Position numbers and translations under genes: made by a program. Below are positions 46,743-55,237 of a stretch of DNA of 64,000 nt, in pieces; position 1 is the stretch's first letter; each line of letters opens with the position of its first letter. Under the pieces are notes generated by a model. That model saw only the letters and a program-made list of their open reading frames with translations. It was not told the origin of the DNA and did not search any database. This DNA comes from Sphingopyxis sp. BE259 (GTDB lineage: Bacteria > Pseudomonadota > Alphaproteobacteria > Sphingomonadales > Sphingomonadaceae). The stretch lies in contig NZ_JAVDWM010000001.1 of NCBI RefSeq assembly GCF_031457495.1, positions 2,096,001-2,160,000 of the forward strand. Reading direction: 5' to 3'.

Positions 46743-47930
46743 ATGGAAACCAGAGCCGGCGACCCCGGGGCTTTTGCCCATTTCGACCTCACCCGCGTCC
46801 CCTCGCCCGCCTTTGTCGTGGATGCGGCAAAGATACGCGCCAATCTCTCGGTGCTGCGCCATATCGGCGATGCGTCGGGTGCGCGGGTACTCGCGGCGCT
46901 AAAGGCGTTTTCCATGTGGTCGCTGGGTCGCACCGTTACCGAATATCTCGACGGTGTCTGCGCCTCGGGGCTCTACGAGGCGAAGCTCGGCCGCGAGGAA
47001 TATGGCGGCGCGGACGGGGACAAAGAGGTCGCGACCTATTGCGCCGGCTACAAGGAAGCCGACCTGCCCGAAATCGCGGCGCTGTCGGATCACCTCATCT
47101 TCAATTCGCCGGGGCAGATCGCCCGGTTTCGTCCGCTGCTGGATGACCTTCGCGCACAAGGGGCGACGTTCGACGTCGGTCTGCGGATCAACCCGATGCA
47201 CAGCGAGGGCGAAACGCCGAAATACGACCCGGCGGCGCCGTGCAGCCGCCTGGGCTTTCCGGTCACCCAGCTGCTGCCCGAGCATATGCAGGGCATCGAC
47301 GGCATTCATATGCATAGCCTGTGCGAACAGGATTTCCCGCCGCTCCAGCGCACTTGGGAAGCCGTGCAGCCGATGCTGCGGCCCTTCTTTGGCCAGCTCA
47401 AATGGATCAACTTCGGTGGTGGCCATCATGTGACACGCGCCGATTATCAGGTCGACGATCTGATCGCGTTCCTGAAACAGGTGCGCGCCGCGACCGACTG
47501 CGACGTGATGATCGAACCCGGTGAAGCGATCGCACTCGACGCTGGCATTCTTGTCGGAGAGATTCTCGACCTGTTCGACAATGGCATGCCGATCGGCATC
47601 ACCGATATTTCGGCGACCTGCCACATGCCCGATGTCATCGAAGCGCCCTATCGCCCGGCGATGCTGGGCGAAGGCGATGAGGGGATGCCGGTGCGCCTTG
47701 GTGGCCCCTCATGCCTCGCGGGCGACGTCATCGGCGACTACCGCGTCCCCGGCGGCGCCCGCATCGGCGAGCGTTTCGCTTTCCTCGACCAAGCGCATTA
47801 TTCGATGGTCAAAACCAACACCTTCAACGGCGTCCCGCTGCCGTCGATCTGGCTCTGGGACAGTGAGACTGACGAGCTCAAGCTGATCCGCGAGTTCGGG
47901 TATGAGGATTTCAAGACGCGCCTCAGTTGA
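46743..47930 (+). CDS. nspC: Carboxyspermidine (carboxynorspermidine) decarboxylase
   Basis: 395 residues, alanine-racemase-fold PLP decarboxylase. Features: PSPAFVVDAAKIRANL, the PLP lysine in LAALKAFSMW, CASGLYEAKLGREEYGG, HMHSLCEQDFPPL, INFGGGHHVTR and MIEPGEAIALDAG. It decarboxylates carboxyspermidine to spermidine. ATG 46743 is chosen though no clear Shine-Dalgarno is present. Tail-to-tail overlap (8 bp) with the oxidoreductase gene on the other strand. Confidence 0.94.
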   Translation: METRAGDPGAFAHFDLTRVPSPAFVVDAAKIRANLSVLRHIGDASGARVLAALKAFSMWSLGRTVTEYLDGVCASGLYEAKLGREEYGGADGDKEVATYCAGYKEADLPEIAALSDHLIFNSPGQIARFRPLLDDLRAQGATFDVGLRINPMHSEGETPKYDPAAPCSRLGFPVTQLLPEHMQGIDGIHMHSLCEQDFPPLQRTWEAVQPMLRPFFGQLKWINFGGGHHVTRADYQVDDLIAFLKQVRAATDCDVMIEPGEAIALDAGILVGEILDLFDNGMPIGITDISATCHMPDVIEAPYRPAMLGEGDEGMPVRLGGPSCLAGDVIGDYRVPGGARIGERFAFLDQAHYSMVKTNTFNGVPLPSIWLWDSETDELKLIREFGYEDFKTRLS

Positions 47931-49581
47931 GGTCCGCGCCGACCTCCGCCAGCGCCTGATGAATGTCGCTGACCACCACCGACCCCTCGCCGACCGACGA
48001 CGCGACGCGCTTCACCGATCCCTTGCGGACATCGCCGATGGCATAGATGCGCGGCCAACTCGTCTCGTACCGGCTGGGCATCCGGTCGAGCGACCAGCCC
48101 GCCTTCACCAGTTCCATTGGCGAAATGTCGGCACCTGTTTTCACAAAGCCGCGCTCGTCGCACACCATTTCCTTTGGCAACCAGCCGGTGTTCGGGCTGG
48201 CGCCGAGGAACAGGAACAGGAAGCGGCAGTCGCAATGGCCTTCCTCGCCGGTCTCGCGGTCACGATAGGTAAGCCCGGCGAGCCCGTCGTCGCCATGCAG
48301 CGCGACCACGTCAGTCGACGGGATGATCTCGATGTTCGGATGGTCTTCGAGCCGCCTGACCAGATATTCGGACATCGTTTCGCGCAGGCTCTTGCGGCGA
48401 AAAATGACATAGACCTTCTTGGCAACGCCCGCGAGATAGATCGCCCCCTGCCCCGCCGAATTGCCCGAGCCGACGACCGTGACCTCGGCGTTGCCGCACA
48501 GCTGCGCTTCCATCGGGGTCGCGCCATAATAGATGCCGCGCCCTTCATAAGCCTCGATCCCCTCGATCGGCAGGCGCTGATATTGCGCGCCCGAAGCGAC
48601 GACTACCGCGCGGCTGCGGAGCTTGCGCCCGTCGGCCAGATGAAGGCAATAGACGTCCTCGTCACGCATGATCGCCGTGCCGCGCACCGGCGCGACCAGC
48701 CGCGCGCCGAACTTCTGCGCCTGCACCGTCGCGCGCCGCGCCAGCTCATTGCCCGAAATGCCGGTCGGAAAGCCGAGGTAGTTCTCGATCTTTGACGATG
48801 TTCCGGCCTGTCCGCCCGGCGCGAGCGCGTCGAGCCCGATGACCGTCAGCCCTTCGGACGCCGCATAGACCGCCGCCGCCAACCCGCCCGGCCCGCTACC
48901 CACGACGATGACATCGGCGGTCGAGCCATCGGGAAGCAGGTCGAGCCCGAGCGCTGCCGCGAGCTGTTCGGGCGTCGGCTGGACCAGCACATCGGCGGCA
49001 CCGAGGATGACGACTGGAAGTTGCTCCCCGTTGATATTGCGCTCGCCCATCAGGTGTCCGGCCACCGGCCCGTCGACGGGGTCGAACCAGCGATGTGCAA
49101 CGCCATGCTTCATAAGCAGGTCGCGCAGCGCATAGACACTGCGATCCATTGCGGCGCCGATCACAATCGTCACCGCAAAACCGCGCTGGTTGCTGAACTC
49201 GCGCCGCGCCGAAAGCACCCGCACGAAAATGTCCGAATAATGCGAATTGCCGGCGATCAGCCGCTGGAAATCGGCGTGCTTGATCCGCAATATCTCGCCA
49301 TCGGCGCCCATTTCGACCCGCGACAGATGCCGCTGCCCGGTCAGCACCGACAGATCGCCCGCGAACTGCCCGCGCTCCATCCACCCGACGCGCTTCCGAC
49401 CTTCGTCGGTGGACGCAAAAATATCGGTATGGCCCGACAGGGTGATGATGCAATCGGGCGCCATTGCGCCCTCTTCGATGATCAGATCGCCAGCGCGATG
49501 CGATTCGACCGTACCGAACGCCAGCAGTTCCTGCAGCTCGGCATCAGAGAAAGTATGATTCACATCAGCAGGAGTAACCAT
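47923..49581 (-). CDS. Cyclic-nucleotide-binding domain/thioredoxin-reductase-like flavoprotein
   Basis: 552 residues. Residues about 1-130 form a cNMP-binding-like beta-roll (GDLIIEEGAMAPD, GQFAGDLSVLTGQ), the middle about 135-220 is a linker with a thioredoxin-like fold, and 225-550 is a TrxB-like FAD/NADPH module (VIVVGSGPGGLAAAVYA; NADPH site TVVGSGNSAGQGAIYLA). The usual CxxC redox pair of thioredoxin reductase is replaced: YYGATPMEAQLCG has no Cys pair. It thus is not a canonical disulfide reductase; it may reduce an unknown partner or act as an NAD(P)H oxidase in redox signalling. ATG 49581 has weak ribosome-site support. Confidence 0.9.
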   Translation of the reverse strand: MVTPADVNHTFSDAELQELLAFGTVESHRAGDLIIEEGAMAPDCIITLSGHTDIFASTDEGRKRVGWMERGQFAGDLSVLTGQRHLSRVEMGADGEILRIKHADFQRLIAGNSHYSDIFVRVLSARREFSNQRGFAVTIVIGAAMDRSVYALRDLLMKHGVAHRWFDPVDGPVAGHLMGERNINGEQLPVVILGAADVLVQPTPEQLAAALGLDLLPDGSTADVIVVGSGPGGLAAAVYAASEGLTVIGLDALAPGGQAGTSSKIENYLGFPTGISGNELARRATVQAQKFGARLVAPVRGTAIMRDEDVYCLHLADGRKLRSRAVVVASGAQYQRLPIEGIEAYEGRGIYYGATPMEAQLCGNAEVTVVGSGNSAGQGAIYLAGVAKKVYVIFRRKSLRETMSEYLVRRLEDHPNIEIIPSTDVVALHGDDGLAGLTYRDRETGEEGHCDCRFLFLFLGASPNTGWLPKEMVCDERGFVKTGADISPMELVKAGWSLDRMPSRYETSWPRIYAIGDVRKGSVKRVASSVGEGSVVVSDIHQALAEVGADLN

Positions 49582-49717
49582 GGCCAGCGCGTCCTTGTTG
49601 GCGTTGCAGAGGGGTTGCCTTAGCGCAGAGCTGATGCCCTGTCTCGATTTTGCCCCGTTCGGCGCGCTACTGCCCCGCTTCGCCCTTTGTGTTACTGCGG
49701 CGTTACAAAATTACGCG

Positions 49718-49786
49718 ATGGGGTCTTTACATGGGGGGACCCCCTGCATATATCGCCGTCCGCTGCCCCAGGGGGACTTCCAATAA
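49718..49786 (+). CDS. Putative 22-residue leader peptide of ornithine decarboxylase
   Basis: An open frame with ATG 49718 and TAA 49784-49786 encoding MGSLHGGTPCIYRRPLPQGD plus FQ, located 51 bp before the ornithine decarboxylase start. It has no strong ribosome site. It overlaps the C-rich block (49736-49745) that can pair with the downstream Shine-Dalgarno region, so translation through it would disturb that pairing. It includes YRRPLPQ with two arginines and two prolines, possible stalling codons. It resembles in layout the speFL leader peptides of gammaproteobacteria, but not in sequence. Confidence 0.4.
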   Translation: MGSLHGGTPCIYRRPLPQGDFQ

Positions 49787-49836
49787 CCGCAAGGCAGCCT
49801 TGTCGTTTACCGTTACACTTTTGGGGGTCCCTTGCA
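49718..49836 (+). promoter_or_regulatory. Ornithine decarboxylase leader with alternative pairing of the ribosome site
   Basis: The block GGGACCCCC at 49736-49744 is exactly complementary to GGGGGTCCC at 49823-49831, which contains the probable Shine-Dalgarno of the TTG start at 49837. The same C-tract can instead pair with GGGGTC at 49720-49725 or, as CCCCCT (49740-49745), with AGGGGG at 49770-49775. The three pairings are mutually exclusive, as in riboswitches or peptide-coupled attenuators. Polyamine or ornithine control is an inference; an Rfam speF-motif comparison was not possible. Confidence 0.55.
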
Positions 49837-51030
49837 TTGCACCAGCATCATAGCGCCCACGGGCTGATTCAGGCACTTTCGCCGGTCGAACCCGTCACGC
49901 TCGTCCGCCCGCACGCCGCGCGGCGCGCAGCGCGTTTCTTCATTGACCGGTTTCCCGGCACGACCATGTATGCGGTCAAGGCGAATCCGTCCGCTGACCT
50001 GCTGCGCGTGCTGTGGGATTCGGGCGTCACCCATTACGACGTCGCCTCGATCGCCGAGGTCCGACTGGTATCGCGCACCCTGCCGCAGGCGACGCTGTGC
50101 TTCATGCATCCGGTGAAGGCCGAGGAAGCGATTTCCGAAGCCTATTGGAAGCATGGCGTGCGCACCTTCTCGCTCGACACGATGGACGAACTGGAAAAGA
50201 TCGTCCGCGCGACCGAAGGCGCCGCCGACCTCAACCTGCTCGTGCGCCTGCGAGTCTCGTCCGACCACAGCAAGCTCAGCCTCGCCGCCAAATTTGGCGC
50301 CGAAGCCGACGAAGTGGCCGAACTGCTGATGGCAACGCGGCAGGCCGCCGACGCGCTCGGCATCTGCTTCCACGTCGGCAGCCAGGCGATGACCCCGCAC
50401 GCCTATGCCCAGGCGATGGAGCGCGTCCGCGCCGCGATCGTTGCCGCGTCGGTCACCGTCGACATCATCGATGTCGGGGGCGGTTTTCCGTCGTCCTATC
50501 CCGGCATGGAGCCTCCGCCGCTCGACGCCTATTTCGACACCATCCACCGCAGCTTCGAAAGCCTGCCGATCAGCTATTCGGCCGAACTGTGGTGCGAACC
50601 CGGCCGCGCGCTGTCGGCCGAGTATAGCTCGCTGATCGTCCGCGTCGAAAAGCGCCGCGGCGAAGAATTGTACATCAACGACGGCGCCTATGGCGCGCTG
50701 TTCGACGCCGCGCATGTCGGCTGGCGCTTCCCCGTGTCGCTGCAACGCGACGTCGAAAGCGATGCCGAGCTGGTGCCGTTCAGCTTCTATGGGCCGACCT
50801 GCGACGATCTAGACCATATGGCCGGCCCCTTCTTCCTGCCCGCGGACATCAAGGCGGGCGATTTCATCGAAATCGGCATGCTCGGTGCCTATGGCTGCGC
50901 GATGCGGACCAAGTTCAACGGCTTTGGCGCTGACGAAACCCACGTCGTCAGCGACGAGCCGATGGTCAGCCTCTACACCGGCGAAGTCGAACAGGAACGC
51001 CGCAGCGCGACGGTGACCAAGCTGTTCTGA
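49837..51030 (+). CDS. Ornithine decarboxylase (alanine-racemase-fold, ODC type)
   Basis: 397 residues; PLP decarboxylase making putrescine from ornithine. Motifs: the PLP lysine in MYAVKANPSADLL, the dimer/His region LGICFHVGSQAMTPHAYAQAM, IDVGGGFPSSYPGM, CEPGRALSAEYSS, and FYGPTCDDLDHM (the catalytic Cys loop that distinguishes ODC). Lysine as a second substrate cannot be excluded. The start is inferred as TTG 49837 behind GGGGG at 9 nt. With the genes at 43907 and 46743 it completes the carboxyspermidine route. Downstream lies a strong terminator. Confidence 0.92.
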   Translation: MHQHHSAHGLIQALSPVEPVTLVRPHAARRAARFFIDRFPGTTMYAVKANPSADLLRVLWDSGVTHYDVASIAEVRLVSRTLPQATLCFMHPVKAEEAISEAYWKHGVRTFSLDTMDELEKIVRATEGAADLNLLVRLRVSSDHSKLSLAAKFGAEADEVAELLMATRQAADALGICFHVGSQAMTPHAYAQAMERVRAAIVAASVTVDIIDVGGGFPSSYPGMEPPPLDAYFDTIHRSFESLPISYSAELWCEPGRALSAEYSSLIVRVEKRRGEELYINDGAYGALFDAAHVGWRFPVSLQRDVESDAELVPFSFYGPTCDDLDHMAGPFFLPADIKAGDFIEIGMLGAYGCAMRTKFNGFGADETHVVSDEPMVSLYTGEVEQERRSATVTKLF

Positions 51031-51046
51031 ACCGGTCGCATGATCG

Positions 51047-51090
51047 AAACAAACAGGGCTGGCGCAGCGATGCGACCAGCCCTTTTGTTT
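51047..51090 (+). terminator. Intrinsic terminator after ornithine decarboxylase
   Basis: Stem AGGGCTGG-CGCA / TGCG-A-CCAGCCCT with a GCGA tetraloop and tail TTTTGTTT, preceded by AAACAAAC that extends the stem with the tail. It lies 16 nt after the stop codon. Confidence 0.9.
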
Positions 51091-51104
51091 GCTGATGCAA
51101 AGAA

Positions 51105-51128
51105 GCCCGCCGGGTTGAGCCGACGGGC
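51105..51128. other. Hairpin 2 of tandem hairpins
   Basis: GCCCGCCGG / CCGACGGGC with one mismatch and loop GTTGAG. It follows the terminator and is not followed by a T-run. Confidence 0.6.
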
Positions 51129-51138
51129 CTGAAGCGAA

Positions 51139-51164
51139 CAGGATGGTCGTTGCGGACCATCCTG
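51139..51164. other. Hairpin 3 of tandem hairpins
   Basis: Perfect 10-bp stem CAGGATGGTC / GACCATCCTG with loop GTTGCG, similar to the GTTGAG loop of the preceding hairpin. Confidence 0.65.
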
Positions 51165-51205
51165 CCCTTGGGTCGCACCCGATCCATGCCCCATCCGGCG
51201 CGGGC

Positions 51206-51231
51206 TTTCGCTACCCATCTGGGTAGCGAAA
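51206..51231. promoter_or_regulatory. Perfect 12-bp inverted repeat upstream of a LuxR-type gene
   Basis: TTTCGCTACCCA-TC-TGGGTAGCGAAA, complementary over all 12 bases per arm with a 2-bp centre. It ends 81 nt before the regulator start and could be its operator; as RNA it would be a hairpin with CGCATTTTT soon after, so a terminator role is possible too. Confidence 0.5.
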
Positions 51232-51312
51232 CGCATTTTTGTACGTTTCCGGCAGGATAATCGTGTATTGCTGTCACGCTACTGACCAATAGACCGCTTG
51301 CCGGGGAAGCGT

Positions 51313-52473
51313 GTGCCTGATGACGGTCCGATCTTTGCGCCGAGTCACAACGAACCCGCCGAATGGGAAACGCTGAATGCGCTGATCGGGCTCATCTACG
51401 ATTCGGTCCTCCAGCCTGAACGCTGGAACGACACCCTCGCGCGGATCACCGGCGCGCTATGCCCGCTCAGTTGGGAAGCGGCATTCATTCTATGGGAAAG
51501 CAGCAATCCGCCGCGCGCGCGCTTCGTCGCGGCGACGGGGCTCGCCGCCGGGGTTCAGGAAATTTACGCGGCGGTTTATGCCGGCAACCACCCCTGGTCG
51601 CGCAAATTGATGCGTTACGGCAATGGCAGCGTCGTCGACAGCAACGACATCATGACCCGCGAAGAATTTGCCGAGTCCGCCTTTTTCCAGAACTTCCTTG
51701 CGCCGTGGGGGATCGACCGGATGGTCTGCGTCTTGCTCGACCGCCGCGGCGGCGAGCGGCTGGGCTTGATGCTGCCCGGCCCCGGCGACCGCGATGTCGA
51801 AACGCTCAAACGCGGGTTGCGCGTGTTGGCGCCCCATATCCAGCGCGCGATGCGGATCAGCGATCGCATCGCGACGCTCGAACTCGCGGTTGGTGCGGCG
51901 CGGGCGGCCGCCGATGTCGCGCCCTTCGCGATCTTCAGCCTCGACGATCAACTGAACATCCTCGCCGCCAACAGCCGCGCCGGCCGATATGAGGATGCCG
52001 GGGTCGTCCACCTCGCGCAGGGCCGCTTTGCCTTTGCTCACCCCGCCAGTCAGAAAAAACTGCTCGATCTGGTCCGGAGCGAGCATGCCGCAGGGCTCGC
52101 GTTTCAAACGATCGGCAATTCTGGGACCGAATGTCCGGTGCTCGTCGCCCGGATAACACCGCAAGCCGCGCAGCAGATCGGCGGCGTCACCGCCGGAGCC
52201 TCGCTGATCGTCACCCTGGGCAGCGCGCCGGGCGAAACCCCCGTCGTCGAGATCGACCGGGTCGCGCAATGGTTCGCCCTGACCCCGGCGGAAGCGCGGC
52301 TCGCGGTCGCACTCGCCGCGGGGCAATCGCTGCAAAGCTATGCCGCGCTGCGCGCCGTCAGCCTCAACGCTGTGCGTTTCCTGCTCAAAGGCATATTCCG
52401 AAAAACCGGCGCCACCAGCCAGGCACAGCTGGTCGCGATGCTGGCGCGCCTCCCGGCGGCTGGACAAAGCTAG
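51313..52473 (+). CDS. LuxR-family transcriptional regulator
   Basis: 386 residues. The C-terminus (about 320-380) has a LuxR/GerE-like HTH (LTPAEARLAVALAAGQSLQSYAAL, SLNAVRFLLKGIFRKTGATSQAQLV). The first 190 residues hold a GAF/PAS-like region (YDSVLQPERWNDTLARITG), then a second sensor-like part (PFAIFSLDDQLNILAANSRA). The ligand is unknown. I place the start at GTG 51313, which follows GGGGA by 6 nt; TTG 51298 would add five residues. The MFS gene follows 98 bp later and may be the target. Confidence 0.88.
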   Translation: MPDDGPIFAPSHNEPAEWETLNALIGLIYDSVLQPERWNDTLARITGALCPLSWEAAFILWESSNPPRARFVAATGLAAGVQEIYAAVYAGNHPWSRKLMRYGNGSVVDSNDIMTREEFAESAFFQNFLAPWGIDRMVCVLLDRRGGERLGLMLPGPGDRDVETLKRGLRVLAPHIQRAMRISDRIATLELAVGAARAAADVAPFAIFSLDDQLNILAANSRAGRYEDAGVVHLAQGRFAFAHPASQKKLLDLVRSEHAAGLAFQTIGNSGTECPVLVARITPQAAQQIGGVTAGASLIVTLGSAPGETPVVEIDRVAQWFALTPAEARLAVALAAGQSLQSYAALRAVSLNAVRFLLKGIFRKTGATSQAQLVAMLARLPAAGQS

Positions 52474-52571
52474 ACGCCACCCGCGCCTTTCGCGTTCCGA
52501 CCGATCATGGTAGCCATCCGCCCGGGTGGCGTTCCAGCGCACCAGATGCGGGTCAGACAGCAGCGATATTT

Positions 52572-53897
52572 ATGCAGCCCTTCCACCATCTCCTGATCAA
52601 CAATCTGGTCGCCAACATCACCAATTTCACGGTGTGGTTCGCGATCACCTTCTGGATATTCCTGGAAACCCTGTCGGTGTTCGCGACGGGGATGATCGCC
52701 GGCATCTATCTGGTGCTGACCGGCGCGCTCGGCATCTGGTTCGGCAGCCTGGTCGATCATCACCGCAAACGCAGCATGATGCTGGTCTCCAGCCTGGTCT
52801 CACTGGCAATCTATGCCGCGGCGCTCGGCGCCTATGCGCTCGACCCGTCGATCGCCGCCGCGCGGGTGTCCAGCGTGTCCCTGTGGCTATTCGTCCTGTT
52901 GACGATGCTCGGCGTCATCGTCGGCAATATCCGCATGATCGCGCTGCCGACGCTGGTTACCCTGCTGGTGCCCGAGGACCGCCGTGACAAGGCGAACGGA
53001 CTGGTCGGAATGGTCAGCGGTATCGGGTTTCTGACCACCTCGGCGATCAGCGGTTTTCTCATCGCTTGCGGAGGCATGGTTGCGACGCTCGCCTTCGCAA
53101 TTACCTTCTCGCTCATTGCCGCCCTGCATCTCCTCTTGGTGTCCGTCGACGAGCCGCGCGAAGCGAGCGAGCATGACAAGCCGCGCCGCATCGATCTGAT
53201 CGGCACGTTTCGCATCGTCACCGCAATCCCTGGCCTGTTCGCGCTGATCCTGTTCGCGGCGTTCAACAATCTGCTCGGCGGCGTCTTCATGGCGCTGATG
53301 GACGCCTATGGCCTGTCGCTGATGAAGGTCGAACAATGGGGGCTGCTGTGGGCGTTCGTCTCGTGCGCGTTCATCCTCAGCGGCGCGTTGATCGCCCGCA
53401 CCGGGCTCGGTGCCAATCCGGTGCGGACCTTGCTGCTGGTCAACCTGATCGTGTGGGCGGTCGCGGCGCTGTTCACCGTACAGTCGTCGATCCTGTTGCT
53501 CACCGTCGGCTGCTTCATCTGGCTGTTCCTTGGCCCCTATGCCGAAGCCGCCGAACAGACGACCCTGCAAAAGGTCGTGCCGTTCGAACGGCAAGGGCGG
53601 GTTTTCGGCTTTGCCCAGTCGGTCGAACAGGCCGCCTCGCCGCTCACCGCCTTTCTGATCGCGCCGCTGACGCAGTTCATCTTTGTGCCGCTGATGACCA
53701 GCGGAGCGGGTGCCGACTTGATCGGCGACTGGTATGGGCGCGGCGCCGAACGCGGCATCGCGATCGTCTTCACCATCACAGGGATACTCGGAGTGATCGC
53801 CACGCTCGCCGCCTTCCGGTCGCAATCCTACCGCCGGATTTCGGCCGCTTACGCAGCGGGGGGCACGGGCGCAGACACGCCCACGCCTCCCCAATAA
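52572..53897 (+). CDS. MFS transporter
   Basis: 441 residues, 12 predicted helices, reading MQPFHHLLINNLVANITNFTVWF. Motif A-like GSLVDHHRKRSMM in loop 2-3 and the second-half element VPFERQGRVFGFAQSVEQAASP. It resembles drug/macrolide-type efflux MFS proteins (MefA-like); substrate unknown. It has only a weak ribosome site. The LuxR-like gene upstream is a candidate regulator. Confidence 0.85.
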   Translation: MQPFHHLLINNLVANITNFTVWFAITFWIFLETLSVFATGMIAGIYLVLTGALGIWFGSLVDHHRKRSMMLVSSLVSLAIYAAALGAYALDPSIAAARVSSVSLWLFVLLTMLGVIVGNIRMIALPTLVTLLVPEDRRDKANGLVGMVSGIGFLTTSAISGFLIACGGMVATLAFAITFSLIAALHLLLVSVDEPREASEHDKPRRIDLIGTFRIVTAIPGLFALILFAAFNNLLGGVFMALMDAYGLSLMKVEQWGLLWAFVSCAFILSGALIARTGLGANPVRTLLLVNLIVWAVAALFTVQSSILLLTVGCFIWLFLGPYAEAAEQTTLQKVVPFERQGRVFGFAQSVEQAASPLTAFLIAPLTQFIFVPLMTSGAGADLIGDWYGRGAERGIAIVFTITGILGVIATLAAFRSQSYRRISAAYAAGGTGADTPTPPQ

Positions 53898-54011
53898 TGG
53901 CAGGCAATCGCCTCTTCCGTTTCACTTCGAAATCATTCTATCCTTGGCAAAAGAGCAAAGGGAGGGATGCCGCATGGGGGTTGTGATTCGTCGAACAGCG
54001 GTGGCATCGGC

Positions 54012-55172
54012 ATGACGATGCTGTCGGGCATCCGCATCATCGACCTGACGACGGTGATCTTCGGCCCCTATGCGACTCAGATGCTCGCCGATCTGGGCGC
54101 CGAGGTGATCAAGGTCGAGACCCCCGGCCTTGGCGACATATCGCGCTATCTGGGCAGCGGCGTTCCCGATCCGACGATGGGGTCGATCCATTTGACGGTG
54201 AACCGCGGCAAACGCTCGATCGCACTCGACCTCAAGAAACCCGAAGACGCCGCGGTGCTGCGCAATCTGGTCGCGGGCGCCGACGTCTTTTTCCACAATG
54301 TCCGCGGCAAGGCGATCGCCAAGCTGGGGTTCGACTATGCCGGATGCCGCGCCATCAAGGACGACATCATCTATGTCCATGGCACCGGCTTTGGGCAGGA
54401 TGGTCCCTATGCCGATTTGCAGGCCTATGACGATGTCATCCAGGCGGCGACGGGCACGACCAGCCTGTTGCCGCGCGTCGATGGCGATCCCCGCCCGCGC
54501 TATTTCCCGTCGCTGATTGCCGACAAGATTGCGGGCCAGTTCGGCGCGCAGGCGATCCTCGCCGCGCTGATCCACAAGCTGCGGACCGGCGAGGGGCAAG
54601 CGGTCGAGGTGCCGATGTTCGAATGTTTCGCATCCTTCATGCTGACCGAACATCTGCGCGACGCCGCGCTCGACCCGCCGCTCGGCCCCGCGGGCTATCC
54701 GCGCCAGCTCGACCCGACGCGCCAGCCCTTTCCGACCCGCGACGGGTATCTGGCGATCGTCCCTTACACTCCCGAATCGACCGCGCGGCTGATGACGCTG
54801 CTTGGCAGCGCGGGGCTGACCGAAACGCCCGAATTCGAAGCCGCCAAGGCGAAGGGCCAGCATATGCCGATCGTCTATAGCGAGATTGCCCGCAAGACCC
54901 CGGCCAAGACGACCGCCGAATGGCTTGCGCTGTTCGCAGCGAACGACATCCCGGCGATGGCAGCGCGCGACCTGCAAGACGTCAAGGAGGATCCGCATTT
55001 CTCCGCGACCGGCTTCTTCCGCCCCCGCACCCACCCCGACGTCGGCGCGTTCCACGAAATGCAGCCGCCCGTGAAATATGGTGCGGCGCCCGCGCGCGAC
55101 CTGGGCTTTGCACCGCGGATCGATGGCGACGGCGCGGCGATCCGTGCCGAACTTGCCAACCCGCATAGCTGA
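54012..55172 (+). CDS. CaiB/BaiF family CoA-transferase
   Basis: 386 residues of the type III CoA-transferase family: IRIIDLTTVIFGPYATQMLADLGAEVIKVE and GRGLPD-like catalytic Asp in RNLVAGADVFFHN region; SIALDLKKPEDAAV and GFGQDGPYADLQAYDDVIQAATG are typical. It moves CoA between acids such as formyl, oxalyl or succinyl; the substrate is not readable. ATG 54012 is preferred for the family N-terminus MTMLSGIRIIDL; ATG 53967 with GGGAGGG very close is an alternative adding 15 residues. Confidence 0.9.
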   Translation: MTMLSGIRIIDLTTVIFGPYATQMLADLGAEVIKVETPGLGDISRYLGSGVPDPTMGSIHLTVNRGKRSIALDLKKPEDAAVLRNLVAGADVFFHNVRGKAIAKLGFDYAGCRAIKDDIIYVHGTGFGQDGPYADLQAYDDVIQAATGTTSLLPRVDGDPRPRYFPSLIADKIAGQFGAQAILAALIHKLRTGEGQAVEVPMFECFASFMLTEHLRDAALDPPLGPAGYPRQLDPTRQPFPTRDGYLAIVPYTPESTARLMTLLGSAGLTETPEFEAAKAKGQHMPIVYSEIARKTPAKTTAEWLALFAANDIPAMAARDLQDVKEDPHFSATGFFRPRTHPDVGAFHEMQPPVKYGAAPARDLGFAPRIDGDGAAIRAELANPHS

Positions 55173-55237
55173 ACATCGATCATTGCATTGTCCCGCGCGT
55201 ATCCTAGCATCGCGCGGAAATAATCAGGGGGAACGAT

